A stretch of 42,661 nt of DNA from Coemansia sp. RSA 922 (lineage: Eukaryota > Kickxellomycota > Kickxellomycetes > Kickxellales > Kickxellaceae): NCBI GenBank assembly GCA_027577415.1, contig JANBQS010000061.1, forward strand, positions 1 through 42,661, in the 5' to 3' direction. Of this stretch, positions 17,039 through 25,859 are shown piece by piece. The notes beneath the pieces are model-generated. The model was given only the letters and a program-made list of their open reading frames with translations, had not been told where the DNA came from and did no database searches. Position 1 is the first letter of the stretch. The number at the start of each line of letters is the position of its first letter. The position numbers were made by a program, and so were the translations under genes.

Positions 17039-19486
17039 TTAATATTCCAAGGACTGGACTCTGAGGCGTTGCAGGCAGCCAATATACTCTAGGCCAACAT
17101 TGGTGCTAACAATCGCACCAATGCCCTTGGTGACGCCGTCGACAGACTGGGCACCGACTCGCAACATATCCAATGCGGGCAAACGACAGACTAGACTGAC
17201 GATCATACCGCGGTAATGATTTAGTTCCGGGGCCATCAAGCGCTTTGACTTTGGAGTAGAGTTACGGCGATAGTAATCTGAAAAGTACCTCTTTCCGTAT
17301 GCTTCCAAAACGCGTAGTGACGTGTTGAGAGGCGGCAATGTCTTCGCAGCATTAGCACACTGGTATTCGTCGATGAGCCTGGAGTCAGAAAAGATTGGCT
17401 CGCTGAATATCACACAGACACTCAATCGACGCAGATTAGGGAAAAGCCGCAACATGTATTCCACATCGTGCTGTCGATGCTCGCCCTCCAATGTCAGCAA
17501 AGTCAGACTATCAGCAAATGGGAGACGCGGGAATAGGAGCCTCAAACTCTTGCCAACAGTCAGGGCCAGTGTCAGATGCTTAAGACTCGGACAGACAGTC
17601 GACAGGGCCTTGCTGACTCTGGCTGTATCGTCCTTACTTATAGTACTCGTAAATCGCAAACTAAGGCTGCGCAGACCGCGGAATATGGAGAGATCAAAGT
17701 CGCTCTGAAAAGAACACGCCGAACAGCAGAGCACCAGGGAAGTTATCGGACTATCGGCAAACATACTCAAGCTCCAGTAATGGATTGAGTCGCGCAGCTC
17801 AAGGCTGGATAGCACCGGAAACTTTGGCGTATCGTACTCGGGCAAGTCGCGGAAGCGAGTGCAAAGCTGGCTTTGCACATCGTCATAATACAGCGTGCCC
17901 TCTTCGCTTTCCTCTTCGTCCTCACGGCCCTCAAACCGGTACTCAAGAACATGCTCAATGTTCATTGCTTTCAGTACTAGCGTCTTCAAGGAGGAGAACG
18001 AAATCAGCGACTTTGAAGAGACTGAGCCCCCTTCGGTCGAATCCATGTCACCCAGGTATTCAAGGAGATTCCACTCGAACTCCTCAATGACGGGAGCCAA
18101 CTTCAGCTCAACCAGAGTATCGGCTATCATAATCGGAGCTGGCATCAGATACGTTTCGTCGGGTCCATCGATCTCCATACTATCGATAAAGATTGGCAGA
18201 GCCGTCACACCCGTGTCGTAGTCATCGGTGAGCTTTGGCCAGCAGTCTGCCTTGACCCGCACAGCGCACAATAATTCTGGCCTATTCAACCGTTCCTTAA
18301 TCAGCTGCTCGATGAGTACGCAGCCGTATATCGCCTTGGAGTGGGATCCGTAGTACTCGATCTTGCGTAGTGAAGGCAAAATGTCGGAGAGAAGCCTATT
18401 GAGCGCCTCGACAGCCTTGAGATCCTACTCTGCCTCGGTATTGGTCTGAGTCGTACCACTAGAGTCCCGCATGTCGATGCGCAAAAGCTCAACTGCTGGC
18501 CACATATGTCTGCCAAACTCAGCCAGCAGTAGTTGACGCAAGAGCTGGCCCGCAGTCTGGCCCTTGCCTTGCACTATTATCTGCACCTCGCTTGCCTTTT
18601 CAATCAGGCCCGCCGCACTGAGGAGGCCAATGTTTGTGCGAAGCCGTATGTCAATGCCACTCCGAGAAAGTCCAACCGGGTTGAGCAAGTCATCGTCGTC
18701 GTCACTGTTCCAGTCGTCACCCTCGTCAACGACATCAGTCTCGCCTTGCCCTTTATTACCAATACCCATGCTGTCGTCGCCTTTCACACCTCGTCCTTTG
18801 GTATCAACACTCTTTCCGTCATCGTCCACATCCCGGATATCTAGCGATCCGCCAATAACCACATAAGCAGTGTGGTAGAACAGCGGCAATGCGACTGCAC
18901 GCCACTCCCGGTTAACGGCGGCTACTCGCTGAAGGCTGCGCAGGTGCACCAAAAGCTCTTTAGACGTACAGGCTGGTCCTGGGACAGGCGACAGGTAGCC
19001 AAAGACCATTTGTAGAACGCTGTTGGGACTCGGAGCCATTGGTTTATCACACGATAAAGCAAGCTCTGGCACCTGCTGTCTGCGCTCGATCATCGTCTGT
19101 CTCCGCTGTAGTCGTACCTGCTTCTTTCGCTCTAGCTCTAACTCGCGTCTCCGCTTCATAGCCATCCTCGCCTCACACTCCTCTTGCATGCGCTTCTGGC
19201 TTGCTTCACGATGCTGTTTCATCATCTCCTCGTGTTTCTGTCGCCGAACAAGCTTGGCTTCGCGCTTTTGTTGCGCCTGCTCCTGTTGCTGCTCATGATA
19301 TTGCTGTCGGCGTTTCAGCAGCGCCTCCTTTTCGACTGTCAACCGATCCCACTGCTGCTGCCACTGCTGTATCTCTTCGGGTGACTGTAGGCTCTCACGT
19401 TTCCGATTTAGATCAAGTTCCCAACTCCTCAGTCTCTTTCTCTCCTTAGTTATGCTCGGTTGTTGCTGGTCATTAGAAAAAAGCAT
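17039..19486 (-). pseudogene. L2: F-box-like coiled-coil protein gene with an in-frame stop
   Basis: ATG at 19486; TAG at 18425-18427; the same frame then stays open to 17039. Without the stop the product would be about 815 residues. The N-terminal 145 residues are a charged Q/R/E-rich coiled coil. Residues 150-215 are F-box-like (VLQMVFGYLSP, then RVAAVNREWRAVALPLFYHT). An acidic linker (NSDDDDDLL) follows. After the stop come DLKAVEALNRLLSDILPSLR and LRR-like strands. L4 aligns across the stop (GLAALNRVLSAALPSLR), so both halves once formed one protein. Candidate GT-AG introns removing the stop are 32 or 35 nt and change the frame. It is either a recent pseudogene, a gene split in two, or a read-through site; the TAG-GAT context is not a known strong one. 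Confidence 0.8.
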
Positions 19487-19599
19487 GGTTGGAAATGTGA
19501 GTGCAATAAATAAATTTTTTTGAATTTCACGGAAATAAAGTTACTGCTGCTGTTGTTGGAACCTCATCCAACACTGTGATCAGATCACGTTAACATAAT
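19487..19599 (-). promoter_or_regulatory. Upstream leader of L2
   Basis: About 110 nt between the L2 ATG and repeat copy 3. No canonical TATA box is seen on the minus strand. Confidence 0.3.
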
Positions 19600-19790
19600 C
19601 AGGAAAGTGTTCTACGTCATCTGCTAGCAAGTTTTATGAGCGAATATAGTATAAAAATAAGCATATGAGGGTGATAGCGAACTAAAGAGTCCCTTTCCGT
19701 ATCTTGAGGAGACGCGGGCTATATACGCTGGCCTACTCAGCGATCGCCTTTACCCATTTGGGCTGCAGCTTTGCGCGCCTCAACATGTTA
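19600..19790 (-). repeat. Dispersed repeat, copy 3
   Basis: Read on the minus strand it begins near ATGTTGAGGCGCGCAAAGCT. It encodes a short decayed peptide (LRRAKLQPKWVKAIAE, stop, ASVYSPRLLKI) and continues into the shared 3' segment TATACTATATTCGCTCATAA. It aligns with copy 2 (22275-22445) over its whole length and with copy 4 (21893-22044). It sits directly upstream of L2. Confidence 0.7.
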
Positions 19791-19955
19791 CTTGTATTAT
19801 TAACATACAACCTCAAACACACTATAGTTGAAATCCAATCACACACAGCGTTGTAGTCACCAATTTCTCTATGAAGCTATATATCAAAAGGAGATTACAC
19901 TAATTGCCTTGTTGTTGCACGCATTTCTATTACAGATAGTTCCACTTGCTGGCTA

Positions 19956-21707
19956 TTAATGATGCTTTATTTTTGCCTCTAAAGTACTAACGCTCGGAAT
20001 TTCATCCTTCCACCCGCCAAACAACAATCGACGTAGTCGCGCTGCATGCTGTCTGTACCCGTTTGAACTGATGGTCTTTTTCATGTGCGCCATGAATAGC
20101 TCGCGACGATCGACAGGAATGGCAGTGTAGTCAAAATTGGGGCACACCAACGCCAGCAAAAGCATGCATTTGACGGAGACTTTGAACTGTTTGTCGTGTA
20201 ACTCCAATTGCAAGCAACGGAACCGCTCTCCTATTGGCGCATAGTTGGCGATAACATATGCGGGAAGCATGTGTTTATGGACGCCTCGAGGCAGTGATCC
20301 TATCCTGGCTGTTCCAATATGCAGATCCGTGAGAAGCGGAAGTGCCTTGACCAATGCGATAGTACCCCAGAGATCCATTGATATAAATGGCAGCAATAAC
20401 ACCTGAATGCAGGTATACTCACAAAGTAGCGGAATTACATGCTGGCGTGGTAGAGGGCTCGGCCAATGGTCAACTTTGCGCACGCGAGCATTGGATCCAA
20501 TGCTCAGCGCAAACTGAATACACGAGATTTCCGAATCAATAAGTTCTAGTGGGCGAAAGGACGAAAGCTCAAGCCTGACGCACTGTAGCTTCGGATGGCT
20601 GTTGTGAGTAAATACCTGGCGCTCTTTTAGAACCCTCAGTACACCAGAGGATATACACAAACGCACATACTCGAGAGTGCCCGTGTTACCTCTAAACGGC
20701 GTGTCGTCGCCAAATGGATACCCACTTGTAAAGCTCAGATGCCGAAGCTTGGGAAAGGGTGTGGCACTAGGAAAAACTGGTGGTGTCTCCTGCTCTGTCT
20801 CCCCCCTTTCCCATCCCAACCACCGCTCAAGCCTTAACGAAGTCAAGTATGGAAACTGTACATAGCTGCCGTCGACGTTCTGGATAAGTTGACCGATATA
20901 ATATGTCTCCCCCATGTAAAGCCTTAGTGTCTGCAAAGTCGCCGCGTTATGTCGCGCTAGTTGCATCATTATATCGACGTTCTCTTCAGTCCAGTCAACA
21001 TGAACTAGGCTACAGATGCCTGTTGGTGGTGGTTCTAGACGTATCGGATTGCAGGTGTAGTTGTGTTCGATGGTATTTCCAAGCTGGCTGAGTTGCGCGA
21101 CAAGGCTGCTGAAATGCTGAACGACAAACTGAGATTCGTTGTCAGAGCGTGACTCTAACAAAATACGAACTTTTCTCGTCGCCGGTGCCATCAGTCTAAT
21201 ACGCTGTACAAAGGCACAAATGTTGGTTTCAATGTCCTGCGCGGAGGGACTACTGGCAAGCAGCCTCTGTTCTTTTGTCGTCTGAGTCAACGTGACTTTC
21301 AGTGAGCGGACCATTGGACACAAAATGTCGCGGTAAGGTTCGCTCAATAGTTCCTTTAATACAGTTCCATTATAGACGCTAAACGTTCCAAAAGTAATAT
21401 CCAGTTCTCGCGCGTAAAGATGCGTCGGAAACCTAATGCCCCTGAGTCGCTCTGGCCACAAGATCATTTTGTCGTTGCCTTGATCGGAAAAGAAGCTGAG
21501 GTCAAGCGAGTGGATCTTGCAGTAGCGGGCGAGAACAACAGCACGGAAATCCCGACATACACTCAGCAACGGCATCGAAAGCACTGAATACGCCTCAGAG
21601 CCGTGAGTAACGCCATCAAACAGCAAGCGGCTGCTTCCTGCGACATGGCCAACAATCAGTTCTACAACGTGGGATGGGAGAATCTGGAAGAGTGATAGTG
21701 TACGCAT
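19956..21707 (-). CDS. L3: F-box/LRR-like protein, 583 aa
   Basis: Intact ORF; start at the ATG at 21707 (MRTLSLFQILPSHVVELIV), preceded in frame only by TTG. The N-terminus is F-box-like: ILPSHVVELIVGHV, then LLSVCRDFRAVVLARYC. Irregular leucine-rich segments follow (TLQTLRLYMGE, YLTSLRLERW). The family signature is PFPKLRHLSFTSGYPFGDDT, then FRGNTGTLEYVRL. The C-terminal domain has YAPIGERFRC, LLLALVCPNFDY and ARLRRLLFGGW. It is closest in layout to L5 and to the relics at 155, 1735, 14303 and 25005. An F-box would imply an SCF substrate receptor; the match is by pattern only, and a different adaptor role is possible. Repeat copy 4 lies about 190 bp upstream. Confidence 0.78.
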   Translation of the reverse strand: MRTLSLFQILPSHVVELIVGHVAGSSRLLFDGVTHGSEAYSVLSMPLLSVCRDFRAVVLARYCKIHSLDLSFFSDQGNDKMILWPERLRGIRFPTHLYARELDITFGTFSVYNGTVLKELLSEPYRDILCPMVRSLKVTLTQTTKEQRLLASSPSAQDIETNICAFVQRIRLMAPATRKVRILLESRSDNESQFVVQHFSSLVAQLSQLGNTIEHNYTCNPIRLEPPPTGICSLVHVDWTEENVDIMMQLARHNAATLQTLRLYMGETYYIGQLIQNVDGSYVQFPYLTSLRLERWLGWERGETEQETPPVFPSATPFPKLRHLSFTSGYPFGDDTPFRGNTGTLEYVRLCISSGVLRVLKERQVFTHNSHPKLQCVRLELSSFRPLELIDSEISCIQFALSIGSNARVRKVDHWPSPLPRQHVIPLLCEYTCIQVLLLPFISMDLWGTIALVKALPLLTDLHIGTARIGSLPRGVHKHMLPAYVIANYAPIGERFRCLQLELHDKQFKVSVKCMLLLALVCPNFDYTAIPVDRRELFMAHMKKTISSNGYRQHAARLRRLLFGGWKDEIPSVSTLEAKIKHH

Positions 21708-21892
21708 CAAAAAGACGGAGAATCAAGTAATAAAGAAAGGACTAAAAAAAGTGTACGTGGAAACTAGCGCTAATAAATGGCAGCAGCCGCAGCACTGCGT
21801 ACCAGATATCTTCTTTGCAAGACCCAATTATGGACGTGGTTTCTTTCTAGTTGCTGCGGTTGGATCGACAAATAGAAGACAGGTCTCTAGAT

Positions 21893-22044
21893 ATTTGCTA
21901 GTGAGCAAGTTTATGAGCAAGTATAGTATGAATATAAGCGGATATGAGTACTGGCACACTACGGAGTCCATTTTCTTATTTTGCTGAGAGCTGGGCAATA
22001 TTTACTAGCACCTTTGGCCGCAGCTTAGCGCGTCTCAACATATA
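21893..22044 (-). repeat. Dispersed repeat, copy 4
   Basis: On the minus strand it reads TTGAGACGCGCTAAGCTGCG, encoding LRRAKLRPKVLVNIAQLSAK before a stop. It then continues to TATACTTGCTCATAAACTTG. It matches copies 2 and 3 in the coding-like part and copies 1 to 3 in the trailing part. It faces copy 2 in inverted orientation across about 230 bp and lies upstream of L3. Confidence 0.68.
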
Positions 22045-22274
22045 GGCACCATGCACGTGCGAGAGGCGAACCCACATCAGGAAGACGTGCATCTTGGCGT
22101 TATTCCCAAGCTGTTCTATATACCCCCTGCAAATTGCACCAAAAAAACCTTTTCTGGTAGGGTATTGAAACTATTATTGGCAAATATAATATATTGTTTG
22201 GCTTTGGTGGTGGTTGGTGCTTTTTTCAAGATATTGCAAACAAACTCAGCGCTTAAATGTTGCGCCAAATAAAA

Positions 22275-22445
22275 CCTGTTGGAACGTGCTGAGCTGCAGC
22301 CAAAGCTGGTCGCGGCAATCGTTGAGTGGGCCAGTAGATATGGCTCACTTCTTCGCAAGATGGGAATAGAGGTTCCTTAGCTCGCTATTACTCACAATCG
22401 CATATTTATTAATATATTTGCTCATAAAACTTACTCGCTAACAAG
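22275..22445 (+). repeat. Dispersed repeat, copy 2 (longest open C-terminal reading)
   Basis: It encodes ERAELQPKLVAAIVEWASRY then GSLLRKMGIEVP and a stop at 22378-22380, followed by the shared 3' segment ending TAAAACTTACTCGCTAAC. Copies 3 and 4 give related but broken peptides at the same place. Repeated copies of a C-terminus plus 3' UTR, cut at similar 5' points, resemble 5'-truncated retroelement insertions. No polymerase motifs are present to prove this. Confidence 0.68.
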
Positions 22446-22500
22446 CACTATCAAATCAAGCGCATATGCTATCCGTTTAACTCGAGCACTAGAGTAAAAA

Positions 22501-22789
22501 ATGTTTCAAGATATTTTCTTAAAGAACTACTGGTTTGGGAGCGATTTCAACCTATTCGACGCAAAAGATGACACTTTCTTCAGGCACTTTCTATTATTTA
22601 TTAAATATTTTGTCCGTCATACAGAGAATAAAAACTCGTCATGCTCAAGTGTGTCCTTGTGTTGAGATTGGGCAGGATGGCGCTCTGGCACACGAGAGCG
22701 CAGAAAGCCCTGATCCTATTGAGGATGAGTTTTCATCAGAGGACATAATAAGGTTATATCTAATGTTGCAGCGCAGGAGGAGTATATAA
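22501..22789 (+). pseudogene. Short coding-like segment split over two frames, unrecognised
   Basis: From the ATG at 22501 the frame reads MFQDIFLKNYWFGSDFNLFD, then FFRHFLLFIKYFVRHTENK, and stops near 22660. A neighbouring frame open across the same place continues VEIGQDGALAHESAESPDPI, then FSSEDIIRLYLMLQRRRSI, to TAA at 22787-22789. That stop lies inside TATATAAA (22783-22790). Together they would give about 95 residues with one frameshift. It has no known family. It follows repeat copy 2 and may belong to the same degenerate element. Confidence 0.28.
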
Positions 22790-22790
22790 A
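22783..22790 (+). promoter_or_regulatory. Orphan TATA-like sequence
   Basis: TATATAAA identical to the gene A box, but no plus-strand ORF starts 90-130 nt downstream, where the antisense end of the next minus-strand gene lies. A similar orphan lies at 8045-8052 and another at 7100-7107. They may mark lost members of the small-gene family or be chance in AT-rich DNA. Confidence 0.3.
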
Positions 22791-22858
22791 GGCAAGGCAG
22801 CGCCCTAGGCGCGCCGGCTGGAGATACTCCTCAGCGAGAAATAAATACTTCTTTTCAC

Positions 22859-23738
22859 CTATTCTTGACACTTGTAGCATAGACCAATTACCAGGTGGAT
22901 CCCGGGCTTATTCTCATTTAGCATCTCTTGACCTATGCCGCCATCAGGATTGAAAATGGTGCCACTGTTCCCCATTGCACAGCTTGTCTTCTCGTAGGCC
23001 CTATAGTACTCGTCTGAATTGTTAAGCAACGCCTCCATGCGATCGTCTTTGATGATGTACTTGCAGAGATCACGCAACCATTCCTGTGCCCACTCGCAAA
23101 GTTTGTTTCCCAATAGTTTCTTTGGCAAAACTTTTCAGGTTACCCACCGCGAACCCAGAACGCAGCCGGCAACTGTTTTGAACATTCGTATAAGAACAGC
23201 GTCTGCCAGCTGCCTCACATTGACACACCCAATGGTCAACAGATGGGAAAGCAGTACTGGGGCAGGCACCACCCCTGCCTGTACATCTTCTGCAATCCTA
23301 AGACGGTATTGCCGTCTTTGGCTCATCGTCTGGTATATCAGTCCACGGCAAACCAAAAAAGAGCCCCTCACATTGGTGCCCACGTCAATCATGAATAGTG
23401 AATCCAAACCTTGAAACAAAGCAGGTGCCTCCTGTGATTGAAGTGGTAAGACCTGCTGGTATCTATAGTAAGTATGAATGCCACCTTGACTTTCTGGGGC
23501 TTGTGACATTGCACTCAGTTGTAATTTTGTCAGTTGCTCGAACTGGACAGGGTTAGTTCCAGCTTTAGACAAGCTAGCTAGTCTTTATGAAAATATAGCT
23601 GCACCTTGAAAACAATTAGACATAGAATTGCACAGTACTTGTACTTGCCTGACCATTGGTGATCCACGTTTCCCTGTGACTGACTGTTGTTGACATGGAC
23701 ATCACTCCTTGGCGTAGTAGTTGAGCTTGCCTATTCAT
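22859..23738 (-). pseudogene. Unrecognised gene with an in-frame TGA and one probable intron
   Basis: Exon 2 (22859-23577) is open on both sides of TGA at 23135-23137. The first part includes MSQAPESQGGIHTYYRYQQV, LFMIDVGTNVRGSFLVCRGL and LLSHLLTIGCVNVRQLADAV. The second includes LCEWAQEWLRDLCKYIIKDD and GGIGQEMLNENKPGIHLVIG. The only upstream ATG context is at 23738 (MNRQAQLLRQGVMSMSTTVS). It connects in frame if a 67-nt intron (23578-23644, GTACAA to ACTAG) is removed. The total would be about 270 codons. The helical, hydrophobic pattern suggests a real, recently disabled protein of unknown function. I do not recognise the family. The intron is plausible rather than certain. Confidence 0.4.
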
Positions 23739-24151
23739 GTTTAGCATTTATTTGCTTATTGCTGAGGGTGGAGACAATACATTTGCATTTGCTCTTTTTT
23801 AAGCCAAAAAAAATTGGAGGATTCTCTGTCGAACTTGCCGGCAGCGGCCATGGCTTATTCCAAAGGGCCCAGCTTTGCTCAAAAAAAAATTGGAAACTTA
23901 CAAAGCATCTCTGTGGCCTTTGCTTGGAGACACTCTTTTCTTTTACATGTTTTCAAAGAGCTCCTTTGAGTGGTTTCCAAGAATGACGTAGCCTCTATAG
24001 TGGTTCTTTTAAAGTGCAATTTATTTTGCAGTCTCCCAGCAGCATGTTCTTGCTTCTCTTTGTTCAATGGCCGAAGTGTACGTCATAGAAAGTACAATTT
24101 TGGAAGACTGAAAGCCGCCTGTTTGCCAATTTTATTCAGGGAGAAAAGGAA
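23739..24151. other. Spacer upstream of gene B
   Basis: No supported gene. The sequence has several A/T homopolymers and low-quality open frames only. Confidence 0.35.
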
Positions 24152-24164
24152 TTGCCTTTGGCAA
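24152..24164 (+). promoter_or_regulatory. Palindrome TTGCC-TTT-GGCAA upstream of the gene B TATA box
   Basis: A perfect 5-bp inverted repeat around TTT ends 24 nt before the TATA box. TGCCTTT also occurs upstream of the TATA boxes of gene C (28121) and gene E (36132 and 36038). This could be a binding site shared by the small-gene family. It is an inference from a short motif. Confidence 0.35.
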
Positions 24165-24188
24165 GCCTCAATTGCACAACCAGAGAGG

Positions 24189-24196
24189 TATAAAAG
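24189..24196 (+). promoter_or_regulatory. TATA box of small gene B
   Basis: TATAAAAG 120 nt upstream of the ATG of gene B, followed by a T/C-rich leader as in gene E. Confidence 0.7.
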
Positions 24197-24308
24197 CGTT
24201 CCTTCCTAGCCCCTTCAGCTCATTATTTTATTATTTTCTCTCACCATTTTTCACTACTTTTTTGAACGCATTTTTTGAGTACTATTCACAAGTCGCTTTT
24301 AGAGTACA

Positions 24309-24731
24309 ATGTCATCAATTGAGTCCAATCCTATACAAGCTAACTGTAGGGATGATTTAAATACAATCTTTAACAACACTGATTTCAAATTTGCCGCCGC
24401 AATTTTTGGAAATGACGATGAGCCTAAAGTTGGCAAAATGCTTGCGGCAGCCAAGCTTCTTAATACAAGCGCTGAGAGTAATCTGCTTGTTTTCAGGGTC
24501 TCAAATGATACAAAGTATGGCAAACAGAGTCTTTATGAATACTGCGCAAGGTGTATTATTTTTATAAGAAACGATCGTGAACCATCTGATGATGATAGAG
24601 TGAAGCTGAAAAATTATTTTGAAAGTTTACGTGAGTATATAAATGACGAAGGACTAAATGGTATTACAGATAGTAAACATGGTGACCACAATATTTACTT
24701 GAATAAACCAAGCACTAATACTAGCTTGTAA
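24309..24731 (+). CDS. Small protein B, 140 aa, TATA-driven accessory family
   Basis: Intact intronless ORF starting at the first ATG after the TATA box (MSSIESNPIQANCRDDLNTI). The order of predicted elements is strand FKFAAAIFGND, helix GKMLAAAKLL, strand NLLVFRVSND, then strand CARCIIFIRND and a charged helix. This is like a thioredoxin-type alpha/beta layout without a CxxC redox centre at the usual position. CARC followed by IIFIRN and SDDDR parallels the C-terminal motif of gene A. There is no signal peptide or membrane helix. A decayed L-family copy (25005-25240) and then L4 follow on the same strand. Function unknown; the fold call is inference. Confidence 0.68.
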   Translation: MSSIESNPIQANCRDDLNTIFNNTDFKFAAAIFGNDDEPKVGKMLAAAKLLNTSAESNLLVFRVSNDTKYGKQSLYEYCARCIIFIRNDREPSDDDRVKLKNYFESLREYINDEGLNGITDSKHGDHNIYLNKPSTNTSL

Positions 24732-25004
24732 TCCGTATATTTTAGAGCTCTGCCTCAAGTGCACCATCTCTAGTTACCTTCAGAGCTAGAACTTTATACT
24801 TTTCTGCACTGTTAGGCATAGACCAAATATACCTGACAACCTCAATAAAAGTAGGAACCGGGGTAGAGCCAAGGGCACTCCTGACTTGTCCATCCATTGC
24901 CAGTAGAGTTCGTCAGCAATGCAGGCTTGGATGACCCGTGTGTCGTGCTGCCCAGTACACTTTAGGATTCACTAAACTTGTGAGTGTGGTTCACTTTGGC
25001 TTGA
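24732..25004. other. 3' region of gene B
   Basis: No gene is supported. Remnants of the upstream part of the L relic may be present but cannot be recognised. Confidence 0.3.
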
Positions 25005-25240
25005 CCTATGCCCCCGATGGGTAAGCGATTCAGGTTCTGGAGCCTCAGAGACACCGTAAACAAGATTGATAAGGACATTATGTTATGCGTGTAGTTGCTG
25101 GCATTGGCATGTCCAAACTTTGACTATGCTGCTCCACATAAGATTAGGCAGATAGCCTTTGACAAGCCGATATGAGATGCAATTGCCTCAGACGCGTTCA
25201 AGGACCGTGCGGCTTGCTTGGGGCGTTTTCTGTAGCAGGT
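25005..25240 (+). pseudogene. Relic of the C-terminal end of an L-family gene
   Basis: One frame gives PMGKRFRFWSL, a spacer, then IMLCV, TAG, LLALACPNFDYAAPHKI, another stop and DAIASDAFKDRAACL. L5 has SPMAKRFRCWRF, DIVMCV, VALVCPNFDYAAP, KIYREKLEDTIATGGFKNHA in the same order. Two stops interrupt it. Only the last 75 codons or so of the family are represented. It lies between small gene B and L4. Confidence 0.72.
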
Positions 25241-25380
25241 GGGCGAACTGGTTGTTTACTTTTGCAATAACTAAGCACTTGGGTTATACGCGAAGCACTT
25301 TAATGAGACGTGAATGGATATCGTCTGTAAAATTTGTAGAAACCATGGAAGACCTCAGTCGTTTGTTTCAACTTTAGGGT

Positions 25381-25652
25381 GTGTAGTCCAGACAAAGAAT
25401 ATGAAAAATTCATTATTAAAGTGACGTATCCTCTTCTTCATCTTGAGAGTGCGAGTTGTGATAAAAGACGATGTTATTTTCAACTTTGAGCATCCACGAG
25501 AGAACATGCGAGCCCCGTTTTCACGCGTGGAAACTGCAAAGCAAGCTGTTCAGGTTCAGTTGGATCGCACCACCGGCTCCAAGGGTGTGAGCAGCGACAA
25601 AGTCTGCGACATCATTGTGCCACTTACAGCAACGACTCAACCACATAAGTGA
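25381..25652 (+). pseudogene. Coding-like remnant of unknown family
   Basis: One frame reads PDKEYEKFIIKVTYPLLHLE. A neighbouring frame then reads VVIKDDVIFNFEHPRENMRA, then VETAKQAVQVQLDRTTGSKG and DKVCDIIVPLT to a stop at 25650-25652. There is no ATG at a plausible start. Composition is protein-like across about 85 codons, with one frame change near 25443. I do not recognise the family. It may be an exon scrap or chance. Confidence 0.27.
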
Positions 25653-25859
25653 TTATCCCATCGCCCGTCTGCAATGTCTCAGAGTCCAATAATTGGAGAA
25701 TCAAGCGAGTGCTTCAATTGGAGAAAAAAAAGTGATTTTAGACTTGCTCGCATAAATCGGGGAAATCCAGCCCACCCCTGATCCTGATTCGCAAACCTCA
25801 ACTTTTTGCTTTTCTTCTCTCGCTTTAAAAGTTTATTACATTCTATCCATATTGTCTCA

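Noticed and set aside
18420..18470. An intron removing the TAG in L2
   Set aside because: The available GT-AG pairs give 32 or 35 nt, both of which shift the frame and lose the continuation that aligns with L4.
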